Shown here piece by piece: positions 1 to 4,964 of a stretch of 5,044 nt of DNA. The position numbers and the translations under genes are program-made. Position 1 is the first letter of the stretch. Each line of letters opens with the position of its first letter. The notes beneath the pieces are model-generated. The model saw only the letters and a program-made list of their open reading frames with translations, had not been told where the DNA came from and did no database searches. The stretch comes from Betaproteobacteria bacterium (GTDB lineage Bacteria; Pseudomonadota; Gammaproteobacteria; Burkholderiales; SG8-41): assembly GCA_021300125.1 (NCBI GenBank), contig JAJTHX010000015.1, positions 1 through 5,044 of the forward strand. The letters run 5' to 3'.

Positions 1-479
1 TGATCAATGGAAAAACCGGCGAGCAGCGGCCCGGCGAAACTGGTGGTGGCGCCGATGAGGCTGAAGTTGCCGAAGTTGCGCGCGCGGTCTTCGGGCGTGG
101 ACAGCGTGCCGATCAGGTTCTGCAGCGTGACATGGAAGAAGGCCAGCGCGAGGCCGTTGAGCGCCGCCGCGACGTAGAACACCGCCAGCACCGGCCACAG
201 GTACATGATCAGCAGCGACACCGCCGCGCAGGCCGCGGCAAAGATGAGGATGCCGCGTGCGGCCATGCGGTCGGCGAGCGCGCCCACCGGCCAGGACAAC
301 AGCAGCGGAAACAGGAACAGCAGCCCGCCAAGCACGCCCACCACCGTGGCGGAGGCGCCCAGCTCCAGCGCATAGAGCGTGAGCAGCACCTTCATCGCGT
401 TGGCGCCGGTGAAGTTGAACAGCGTCAGCGCGAGGGTGAGGTGGATGGGCGTAGAGCCGAACCTTTGCATGCCGGTCAT
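1..479 (-). CDS. MFS transporter, N-terminal part (runs off left edge)
   Basis: Reading the minus strand from ATG at 479 gives 159 codons with no stop before the window edge, so the gene is partial. The product is strongly hydrophobic, with about five predicted membrane helices at roughly residues 13-37, 45-65, 77-93, 96-122 and 139-158. Between helices 2 and 3 lies VGALADRMAARG, which fits the major facilitator signature GxLaDRxGrr. The stretch with RNFGNFSLIGATTSFAGPLLAG (residues 135-155) fits the helix 4-5 region of drug/metabolite MFS proteins. An inner-membrane secondary transporter is therefore well supported, but the substrate cannot be told. The start at 479 has a partial ribosome-binding site, AGGTGG, 10 nt upstream (490-495). 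ATG at 470 is an alternative start without one. The gene is divergent from the toxin-antitoxin pair, with 80 bp between the starts. A full MFS protein would be about 400 residues, so over half is missing. Confidence 0.85.
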   Translation of the reverse strand, partial: MTGMQRFGSTPIHLTLALTLFNFTGANAMKVLLTLYALELGASATVVGVLGGLLFLFPLLLSWPVGALADRMAARGILIFAAACAAVSLLIMYLWPVLAVFYVAAALNGLALAFFHVTLQNLIGTLSTPEDRARNFGNFSLIGATTSFAGPLLAGFSID

Positions 480-533
480 CAGAAGCCGTCCACCTGCAAA
501 AACTCCGGGCACCCGGATCGGCCCTGCCCGATT

Positions 534-561
534 AATATCATATTTGCTATAATTCCGGAAT
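534..561. promoter_or_regulatory. Candidate operator: two palindromes flanking the -10
   Basis: AATAT-c-ATATT (534-544) and ATTCCGGAAT (552-561) are short perfect palindromes on either side of and overlapping the TATAAT box. XRE-type antitoxins of HigA-like systems usually repress their own operon by binding palindromes over the promoter, so either could be the binding site. The first also covers the candidate -10 of the divergent MFS gene. The two palindromes differ in sequence, so at most one is likely to be the antitoxin site. Confidence 0.35.
545..553 (+). promoter_or_regulatory. Extended -10 promoter of the toxin-antitoxin operon
   Basis: TGCTATAAT is a perfect extended -10 element (TGnTATAAT) and ends 6 nt before the toxin ATG at 560. 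A -35 match is weak (around 524-530), which is acceptable for an extended -10 promoter. Transcription starting 6-7 nt downstream of the -10 would begin at or next to the A of the start codon, which predicts a leaderless toxin mRNA. This agrees with the lack of a Shine-Dalgarno sequence before the toxin. Confidence 0.6.
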
Positions 562-886
562 GTCGTGGCATGTTCATTTTTACAACAAGGCGCTGCAGGA
601 GGAAATTCTGCGGCTGCCACCGGGATTTGTCGCGCGCTTCCTGCGTTACGCCGAACGCATGGATATTCATGGACCCGATCTTGGCATGCCGCATACCAGG
701 GCGATGGGTAAAGGCCTGCTTGAGTTGAGACTCAAGGCCGCCGAGGGTATAGCTCGCGTCTTTTACTGCACCTTGGTTGAACGCAGGATCGTGATGCTGC
801 ATCAGTTTGTTAAAAAGACCGAAAAGTCGCCGCCGCGCGAACTGGACATTGCCCGCCGGCGAATGATGGAGATCAAACATGACTAA
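560..886 (+). CDS. RelE/ParE-superfamily toxin, HigB / phage Gp49-like
   Basis: The protein has 108 residues. Its central strand segment GLLELRLKAAEGIARVFYC (52-70) and C-terminal segment LHQFVKKTEKSPPRELDIAR (80-99) fit the Gp49-like (DUF891) family of type II toxins. That family consensus is roughly ELR...DGxxRvfY, then lLhgFxKKtqktPxxEi..A. Conserved basic residues such as R57, R66, K85 and K86 are candidates for RNA contact or catalysis. Known relatives are ribosome-associated mRNA endonucleases that inhibit growth until bound by the antitoxin. The length is normal and no damage is seen. In-frame codons upstream reach a TAA at 533-535, so ATG 560 is the only standard start, and it lacks a Shine-Dalgarno sequence. 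The stop overlaps the antitoxin start by 8 nt (ATGACTAA). Base composition is visibly less GC-rich than in the flanking genes. Function is inferred from family and context. Confidence in the family is high; assignment between HigB and Tad-type subgroups is open. Confidence 0.88.
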   Translation: MSWHVHFYNKALQEEILRLPPGFVARFLRYAERMDIHGPDLGMPHTRAMGKGLLELRLKAAEGIARVFYCTLVERRIVMLHQFVKKTEKSPPRELDIARRRMMEIKHD

Positions 887-1220
887 TCCGCTGAAAGCCT
901 TTAAAGCCCGCGCACTGTCGAATCCCGATGTGCGCCGCGAATATGAACAACTCGCAGACGAATTCGCCTTCATTGACGAGATACTCAAGGCGCGCGCCGA
1001 ATCCGGCCTGAGCCAGGCCGAGGTGGCGCGGCGCATCGGCACCACACAGTCCGCCATCGCCAGACTGGAATCCCCGTCCAGCGGCCACTCACCTTCGATG
1101 CAGACGCTGCAGCGCTACGCATCAGCACTGGGCTACAAGGTGCAGGTGCGGCTGGTCAAGGACAGCGCAGCCGCTCCCTATGGCAAAAAAAACCGCAGCC
1201 GGGTGCTGCGTACCGGCTGA
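879..1220 (+). CDS. XRE-family helix-turn-helix antitoxin (HigA-like)
   Basis: The protein has 113 residues. A Cro/CI-type helix-turn-helix lies at about residues 33-88. SQAEVARRIG (45-54) is the second helix and TTQSAIARLE (55-64) the recognition helix. It is followed by the usual SMQTLQRYASALGYKVQVRL (73-92). The N-terminal 30 residues, including DVRREYEQLADEFAFIDEIL (17-36), resemble the toxin-contacting extension of antitoxins paired with Gp49/HigB toxins. A good ribosome-binding site, GGAG (868-871), stands 7 nt before the ATG, inside the toxin gene. The 8-nt overlap suggests coupled translation. The expected role is to neutralise the upstream toxin and repress the operon. The last codons (from 1182) contain an A8 run and a hairpin that also serve as the terminator of the facing gene, giving a basic tail, GKKNRSRVLRTG. 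The family assignment is firm; the partnership is inferred from order, overlap and family. Confidence 0.9.
   Translation: MTNPLKAFKARALSNPDVRREYEQLADEFAFIDEILKARAESGLSQAEVARRIGTTQSAIARLESPSSGHSPSMQTLQRYASALGYKVQVRLVKDSAAAPYGKKNRSRVLRTG
1183..1219 (-). terminator. Rho-independent terminator of the TRAP binding-protein gene
   Basis: CAGCCGG (1196-1202) and CCGGCTG (1213-1219) form a perfect 7-bp GC-rich stem with a 10-nt loop. On the minus strand the stem is followed by CGG and then eight T residues (1192-1185). The hairpin starts 13 nt after the dctP stop codon. This is textbook intrinsic terminator geometry for the minus strand. It lies entirely inside the 3' coding end of the antitoxin gene on the opposite strand. 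On the plus strand the same hairpin is followed only by a broken T-rich stretch (AGCTTAGGCTTTTC), so it would be weak for the toxin-antitoxin operon. Confidence 0.75.
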
Positions 1221-1232
1221 GCTTAGGCTTTT

Positions 1233-2330
1233 CTATTTCTTCGCCGCCGGCCGCGTCGCGGTGAAGGTGAAGCTGTCGTAGCTCATCTCGGCCACGCGGA
1301 ACCACAGGAACTGGTCGGCGCGGAACCTGAGCCATTGTGCGTAGATGCGCTTGAAGTGCGCGCTCTTCGCAGCCATCTCGTCGTAGATTTCGAAGGCCGC
1401 CTTGTGCGCGGCTTCCATGATCGGTTTGGGAAACTGGCGCAGCTGCGCGCCGCCGGCGACGAGTTTTTTCAGGGCTTCGGGGTTTTTCGCGTCGTAGTGG
1501 GCGAGCATGCTGACGTTGGCCTCGGCACAGGCGGACTCGAACACCGAACGGTAGGCCTTGGGCAGCGATTCCCACTGCTTGATGTTGACGATGGTGGAGA
1601 GCTGCGGGCCACCTTCCCACCAGCCGGGGTAGTAGTAGAACTTCGCGACCTTCTGCAGGCCGAGCTTTTCGTCGTCATAGGGGCCGACCCACTCGGCGGC
1701 ATCAATGGTGCCGCGCTCGAGCGCCTGATACAGCTCACCGCCGGCGATCTGCTGGGCCACCACGCCCAGCCGCGCCAGCACCTGGCCTGCGATGCCGGCG
1801 ACGCGCATCTTGAGGCCCTTGAGATCGGCCACGCTCTTGATCTCCTTGCGGTACCAGCCGCCCATCTGCACGCCGGTGTTGCCACTGGGAAACTGCACGC
1901 AGCCGTAGTCCTTGAACAGTTCCGCCAGCAGCTGCATGCCGCCGCCGTGGTACATCCAGGCGTTCTGCTGGCGCGCGTTGAGGCCGAAGGGCAGCGCGGT
2001 GGCAAAGGCGAAAGCCGGGTCCTTGCCGATGTAGTAATAGGGCGCGGTGTGGCCGCACTGCACGGTGCCGTTCTGCACGGCATCAAGCACCTGCAGGCCG
2101 GGCACGATCTCGCCGGCAGCGAAGACGCGGATCTGGAACTTGCCGTCGGTGCCCTCGGCCACGCGCCGCGACAGGATTTCGCCGGCGCCGAAGAGGGTGT
2201 CGAGGTTTTTCGGGAAGCTGGAGGCGAGCCGCCACTGGATCTGCGGCTGTGCACGCACGATGGCGGGGGCTGCGATGGCGCCGGCTGCAGCACCCAGGCC
2301 GGCTTTTTTCAGGAACGCACGTCTTTGCAT
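1233..2330 (-). CDS. dctP: TRAP transporter substrate-binding protein, TakP/DctP type
   Basis: This is the periplasmic solute-binding subunit of a tripartite ATP-independent (TRAP) transporter, about 365 residues long. Near the N-terminus is RRAFLKK, a twin-arginine (Tat) motif. A hydrophobic alanine-rich stretch follows, with a likely cleavage site after VRA (about residue 27 from this start). The mature part carries segments I recognise from the 2-oxoacid-binding protein TakP: WRLASSFPKNLDT, YYYIGKDPAFA, PFGLNARQQNAWMYHGGG, SGNTGVQMGGW, GLKMRVAG, EWVGPYDDEKLG and YYYPGWWEGGP. A 2-oxoacid such as pyruvate, or a related carboxylate, is therefore the likely ligand. The arginine in GLKMRVAG is the expected carboxylate-binding residue. 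I chose ATG 2330 because TGGAG stands 5 nt before it. ATG 2348 adds six residues but has no ribosome-binding site and would lie at or before the predicted transcript start. No DctQ or DctM membrane subunit is in the window, so the partner must be elsewhere. Confidence 0.9.
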   Translation of the reverse strand: MQRRAFLKKAGLGAAAGAIAAPAIVRAQPQIQWRLASSFPKNLDTLFGAGEILSRRVAEGTDGKFQIRVFAAGEIVPGLQVLDAVQNGTVQCGHTAPYYYIGKDPAFAFATALPFGLNARQQNAWMYHGGGMQLLAELFKDYGCVQFPSGNTGVQMGGWYRKEIKSVADLKGLKMRVAGIAGQVLARLGVVAQQIAGGELYQALERGTIDAAEWVGPYDDEKLGLQKVAKFYYYPGWWEGGPQLSTIVNIKQWESLPKAYRSVFESACAEANVSMLAHYDAKNPEALKKLVAGGAQLRQFPKPIMEAAHKAAFEIYDEMAAKSAHFKRIYAQWLRFRADQFLWFRVAEMSYDSFTFTATRPAAKK

Positions 2331-2335
2331 GGCGG

Positions 2336-2340
2336 CTCCA
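2336..2340 (-). promoter_or_regulatory. Ribosome-binding site deciding the dctP start
   Basis: Minus-strand TGGAG stands 5 nt before ATG 2330. The upstream in-frame ATG at 2348 is preceded only by A/T-rich sequence without a Shine-Dalgarno match, so the shorter protein with the Tat motif near its N-terminus is preferred. Confidence 0.65.
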
Positions 2341-2349
2341 TTACTCATA

Positions 2350-2379
2350 AGTATTTGATTTAAAACAATATTTTTTCAA
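2350..2379 (-). promoter_or_regulatory. Candidate dctP promoter overlapping the pmbA stop codon
   Basis: On the minus strand TTGAAA (2374-2379, 5 of 6 to the -35 consensus) is followed after 18 bp by AATACT (2350-2355, 4 of 6 to the -10). The whole gap between pmbA and dctP is a sharp A/T-rich island in GC-rich DNA. The TTGA of the -35 includes the pmbA TGA stop. The predicted start near 2343 gives a short leader containing the TGGAG site at 2336-2340. I see no intrinsic terminator between the genes, so read-through from pmbA is also possible. Confidence 0.45.
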
Positions 2380-3728
2380 GTGCCGGCGAGGGTCAGGCCC
2401 TCCACCAGGATCGAGCCGCACTGGCGCGAACTGCGCTTCGACACATCGCTGCCGATGGCGACGATGTTGCGGAACATGTCCTTGAGGTTGCCGGCGATGG
2501 TGATTTCCTGCACCGGATAGGCAATCGCGCCATCCTCGACCCAGAAGCCGGCCGCACCGCGAGAATAGTCGCCGGTCACCGCATTGACGCCCTGCCCCAT
2601 CAGTTCGGTGACAAGCAGGCCGCGGTTCATCTTTTTGAGCAGCGCGGCGAAATCCTCGCCAGTGTCGCGCAGGATGAGGTTGTGGTTGCCGCCGGCATTG
2701 CCGGTGGTGACCATGCCGAGCTTGCGCGCGGAATAGCTGGCAAGGAAATAGCCCTGCACCACGCCGTCACGGACGATGTCGCGCGCCTGCGTGGCCACAC
2801 CTTCCTCGTCAAAGGCGCCGCTCGCCAGCGCTTTCGGGATGTGCGGCAGGTCACTCATCTGCACGATCGGCGCAAACACCGGCTTGCCGAGGCTGTCGAG
2901 CAGGAAGGAGGATTTGCGGTAGAGGCTGCCGCCGGAGACTGCGTTGACGAAATGCCCCATCAGGCTGGAGGCAACGCCGGATTCATACAGCACCGGCACC
3001 TGCATCGTCGCCACCTTGCGCGCCTTGAGCCGCGCCACCGCGCGTTCGGCCGCCTTGCGGCCGATGGTTTCCGGGGCAGGCAGCTCGGCGGGATCGCGCG
3101 CGGTCTCGTACCAGTCGTCGCGCTGCATGCCGTCGCCCTTGCCGGCGATCAGCGCGCACCAGATGCTGTGGCGCGAGCTGGGATAGCCGGCGAGGAAGCC
3201 GTGGCTGTTGCCGTAGATGAAATGCGACTGCTGGGTGGACACCGTCGCGCCTTCGGAATTGGTCACGCGCTTGTCCACCGCGAAGCCGGCGGCCTCGCAG
3301 GCCTTGGCGGTTTCGATCGCGCGTTCCACCGGCATGTCCCAGGGATGGATCAGCTCAAGGTCCGGGAATTCGCGCGCCAGTCGTTCGGGATCGGCGAGGC
3401 CGGCGCAATCATCGCTGGCGGTATGGCGGGCAATCGCCAGCGCGGCGTCCACGGTGTCGCGCAGCGCCTGCGTGCCCAGGTCAGAGCTGGAGGCATGGCC
3501 GCGCTGCCGGCCGATGTAGACGGTGACGCCGATGCCCTTGTCACGGTTGTATTCGATGGTTTCGACTTCACCCTGGCGCACGGTGACGGTCTGGCCGAAA
3601 CCTTCGCTCACTTCGGCGTCGGCGGCGCTGGCACCGCGCGACCTGGCGTATTCAAGAGTGTCGCTGACCAGCTGCCTGAGCGTGTCGTCGGCATACGAAA
3701 AGGGGTGGCTTGTGGATGGGCTGCTCAT
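2376..3728 (-). CDS. pmbA: PmbA/TldE, TldD-partner metalloprotease subunit
   Basis: This start gives 450 residues, the same length as Escherichia coli PmbA as I recall it. Family segments can be seen throughout: GEVETIEYNRDKGIGVTVYI (53-72), HASSSDLG (78-85), NSHGFLAGYPSSRHS (174-188), GGSLYRKSSFLLDSLGK (266-282), SYSARKLGM (331-339), TELMGQGVNAVTGDYSRGAA (374-393) and EITIAGNLKDMFRNI (408-422). In characterised bacteria it forms a cytoplasmic complex with TldD, which matures microcin B17 and degrades the antitoxin CcdA. The zinc-binding HExxxH motif belongs to TldD and is absent here, as expected for PmbA. tldD is not in the window. An upstream in-frame ATG at 3893 would run antisense through darP and is unlikely. 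ATG 3728 fits the family N-terminus but has no clear Shine-Dalgarno sequence. It is divergent from darP, a common proteobacterial arrangement. Confidence 0.95.
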   Translation of the reverse strand: MSSPSTSHPFSYADDTLRQLVSDTLEYARSRGASAADAEVSEGFGQTVTVRQGEVETIEYNRDKGIGVTVYIGRQRGHASSSDLGTQALRDTVDAALAIARHTASDDCAGLADPERLAREFPDLELIHPWDMPVERAIETAKACEAAGFAVDKRVTNSEGATVSTQQSHFIYGNSHGFLAGYPSSRHSIWCALIAGKGDGMQRDDWYETARDPAELPAPETIGRKAAERAVARLKARKVATMQVPVLYESGVASSLMGHFVNAVSGGSLYRKSSFLLDSLGKPVFAPIVQMSDLPHIPKALASGAFDEEGVATQARDIVRDGVVQGYFLASYSARKLGMVTTGNAGGNHNLILRDTGEDFAALLKKMNRGLLVTELMGQGVNAVTGDYSRGAAGFWVEDGAIAYPVQEITIAGNLKDMFRNIVAIGSDVSKRSSRQCGSILVEGLTLAGT

Positions 3729-3741
3729 GATGTCGGGCACA

Positions 3742-3760
3742 GCGCGGGCGGGCGCCGCGC
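3742..3760 (-). other. GC hairpin in the pmbA leader
   Basis: GCGCGG (3742-3747) and CCGCGC (3755-3760) form a perfect 6-bp stem with a 7-nt loop in the predicted pmbA 5' leader, 13 nt before the start codon. No T run follows, so it is not a terminator. It could affect translation of a gene that has no obvious ribosome-binding site. It may also be no more than GC-rich chance. Confidence 0.3.
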
Positions 3761-3769
3761 GAAGGGCGG

Positions 3770-3775
3770 TATCAT
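3770..3775 (+). promoter_or_regulatory. Candidate darP -10 element
   Basis: Plus-strand TATCAT matches the -10 consensus at 5 of 6 positions and lies 41 nt before the GTG start of darP, for a leader of about 35 nt. No good -35 is visible. It overlaps the minus-strand TATGAT almost base for base, because TATCATA read from the other strand is TATGATA. Confidence 0.35.
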
Positions 3776-3779
3776 AGCA
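3770..3779 (-). promoter_or_regulatory. Candidate pmbA promoter (extended -10)
   Basis: On the minus strand TGCTATGAT (3771-3779) is an extended -10 with TATGAT matching 5 of 6 positions. The -35 region is poor (GAAGGG). Transcription would start near 3764, giving a leader of about 36 nt that contains a GC hairpin (3742-3760). It shares its core with a plus-strand TATCAT. Confidence 0.5.
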
Positions 3780-3816
3780 GCTTCCCCTGAATGCCCTTCC
3801 GCCGTGACATCGCACA

Positions 3817-4353
3817 GTGACTGAGCTTACCGAACCGCTCGACCCCCCCAGCAAGAGCCAGCGCAAACGCGACATGGATGCGCTGCAGGACATCGGCGCC
3901 GAGCTGGTTGCGCTGAGCGCCCATCAGCTCGACAGCATCGAACTGCCCGACAGCCTGCGCGAGGCCGTGGTCTTCGCGCGCAGCATGAAACCCAATGAAT
4001 CGCGGCGCCGCCAGCTGCAGTACATCGGCAAGCTGATGCGCCAGGTCGATCCGGCGCCGATCCGCGCCCGGCTCGATGCCTTCATGTCGGTTTCGGCCGA
4101 GCACACCGCGCAGCTGCACCACATCGAGCGCTGGCGCGAGCGGCTGATTGCCGAGCCGCTGGCAGTGTCCGAATTCATCGCGGCCTATCCGGAAGCCGAC
4201 AGCCAGCAGCTGCGCACCCTGATCCGCAACGTCGCCGACGAACGTACCCGGGGCAAGCCGCCGAAGCACTACCGCGCGCTGTTCCAGATGATCCGCGCGC
4301 TGGTCGAGGCGCGGGGCCGCACCGCCGCGGACCAAGACCCCCCACCGATATAA
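3817..4353 (+). CDS. darP: DarP (YjgA, DUF615), 50S ribosome assembly factor
   Basis: The protein has 178 residues and is highly charged and helical. Family marks are PPSKSQRKRDMDALQDIGAE (10-29), RRRQLQYIGKLMRQ (63-76), YPEADSQQLRTLIRNV (124-139), and KPPKHYRALFQMIRAL (147-162). The known role of DarP/YjgA is to bind late 50S precursors and help mature the large ribosomal subunit. It acts in the cytoplasm. The start is GTG 3817. It is the first start after an in-frame TGA at 3805-3807, and the family's SKS..KRD segment lies before the next ATG (3874), so the ATG would truncate conserved sequence. No Shine-Dalgarno sequence precedes the GTG, and the nearest promoter-like element is TATCAT at 3770-3775. 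The gene is divergent from pmbA and its stop lies 8 nt before mog, so the two may be cotranscribed. Confidence 0.93.
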   Translation: MTELTEPLDPPSKSQRKRDMDALQDIGAELVALSAHQLDSIELPDSLREAVVFARSMKPNESRRRQLQYIGKLMRQVDPAPIRARLDAFMSVSAEHTAQLHHIERWRERLIAEPLAVSEFIAAYPEADSQQLRTLIRNVADERTRGKPPKHYRALFQMIRALVEARGRTAADQDPPPI

Positions 4354-4354
4354 T
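4349..4354 (+). promoter_or_regulatory. Perfect TATAAT overlapping the darP stop, before mog
   Basis: TATAAT at 4349-4354 contains the TAA stop codon of darP and ends 7 nt before the mog ATG. No recognisable -35 lies 17-18 bp upstream and there is no TG extension, so promoter activity is uncertain. If used, it would give a nearly leaderless mog mRNA. Confidence 0.3.
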
Positions 4355-4361
4355 CCCCGCC

Positions 4362-4961
4362 ATGATCGACAACACCACACTTCGCATCGGCCTGGTTTCG
4401 GTCAGCGACCGTGCCTCCACCGGCGTCTACAAGGATGAAGGCATTCCCGCACTGGAAGCCTGGCTGCGCCGGGCGATCAGTGATCCGCCGCCCGTTTTCG
4501 TGACCCGGCTGATCCCGGACGAGCGCCCGGTGATCGAGGCCACGCTGAAGGCGCTGGTGGACATCGAGGGCTGCCATCTGGTGCTGACCACGGGGGGCAC
4601 CGGCCCCGCACCGCGCGACGTGACGCCGGAAGCGACCCTCGCCGTCGCCGACAAGGAAATGCCCGGCTTCGGCGAGCAGATGCGTCAGGTCAGCCTAAAG
4701 TTCGTGCCCACCGCAATCCTGTCGCGCCAGGTCGCGGTGATCCGCAAACAGGCGCTGATCATCAACCTGCCCGGCCAGCCCAAGGCGATCCAGGAAACCC
4801 TCGAAGGCCTTCGGGACGAATCGGGCAAGCCGCTGGTGCACGGCATCTTCGCCGCAGTGCCCTACTGCATCGACCTCATCGGCGGCCCCTACATCGAAAC
4901 CGTGGACGCCGTGTGCAAGGCCTTCCGGCCGAAATCGGCGATACGGCCAAAAACCGCTTGA
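4362..4961 (+). CDS. mog: Molybdopterin adenylyltransferase (MogA)
   Basis: The protein has 199 residues, close to the 195 of E. coli MogA as I recall it. It adenylates molybdopterin using Mg-ATP, giving adenylated molybdopterin to the molybdate-inserting enzyme MoeA during molybdenum cofactor synthesis in the cytoplasm. Family segments are LRIGLVSVSDRAS (7-19), TRLIPDE (48-54), LVLTTGGTGPAPRDVTPEAT (73-92), EMPGFGEQMRQ (99-109), ILSRQVAVIRKQALIINLPG (119-138) and VHGIFAAVPYCIDLI (159-173). D53 and D86 align with E. coli D49 and D82, the aspartates tested as important for catalysis. The fold is complete and undamaged. ATG 4362 has no Shine-Dalgarno sequence. Translation may depend on coupling to darP, which ends 8 nt upstream, or on a leaderless mRNA from the TATAAT at 4349. 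No other cofactor-synthesis gene is present in the window. Confidence 0.96.
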   Translation: MIDNTTLRIGLVSVSDRASTGVYKDEGIPALEAWLRRAISDPPPVFVTRLIPDERPVIEATLKALVDIEGCHLVLTTGGTGPAPRDVTPEATLAVADKEMPGFGEQMRQVSLKFVPTAILSRQVAVIRKQALIINLPGQPKAIQETLEGLRDESGKPLVHGIFAAVPYCIDLIGGPYIETVDAVCKAFRPKSAIRPKTA

Positions 4962-4964
4962 TTA

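Larger units (their letters stand above)
534..566 (-). promoter_or_regulatory. Candidate promoter of the MFS gene
   Basis: On the minus strand TATGAT (537-542) matches the -10 consensus at 5 of 6 positions. ACGACA (561-566) lies 18 bp upstream and matches the -35 consensus at 4 of 6. The -10 sits inside the short palindrome AATATCATATT (534-544), and the -35 lies in the first codons of the toxin gene. The transcript leader would be about 50 nt. This is a sequence match only. Confidence 0.35.

Noticed and set aside
132..728. 198-codon plus-strand open frame
   Set aside because: Mostly antisense to the MFS gene and then out of frame with the toxin. Its composition (repeated R, Q, H, E, G) is typical of a shadow frame in GC-rich DNA.
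479..1057. 192-codon minus-strand open frame across the toxin-antitoxin pair
   Set aside because: It is antisense to both toxin and antitoxin, which have clear family signatures. No supporting signal was seen.
1185..1219. Possible -1 frameshift site: A AAA AAC in frame followed by a hairpin
   Set aside because: The heptamer is in phase, but the hairpin starts only 2 nt later, closer than usual. The -1 frame merely runs on antisense to dctP, and terminator function on the other strand explains the A run and hairpin.
1335..2363. 342-codon plus-strand open frame
   Set aside because: It is fully antisense to the clearly recognisable TRAP binding protein, has no family resemblance, and has no promoter or ribosome-binding site of note.
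3761..3803. GAAGGG/CCCTTC and GGCGG/CCGCC inverted repeats in the pmbA-darP region
   Set aside because: The arms are short (5-6 bp) with a wide gap of about 27-29 nt and GC-rich composition. Chance pairing is likely.
2682..3824. 380-codon plus-strand open frame
   Set aside because: It is antisense to pmbA, which is conserved along its full length. The product is a low-complexity A/G/H/R-rich translation without recognisable domains.
3729..3893. N-terminal extension of PmbA by 55 residues
   Set aside because: The extension is antisense to the start of darP, is not part of the family, and crosses the predicted pmbA promoter. The shorter start gives the family length of 450.
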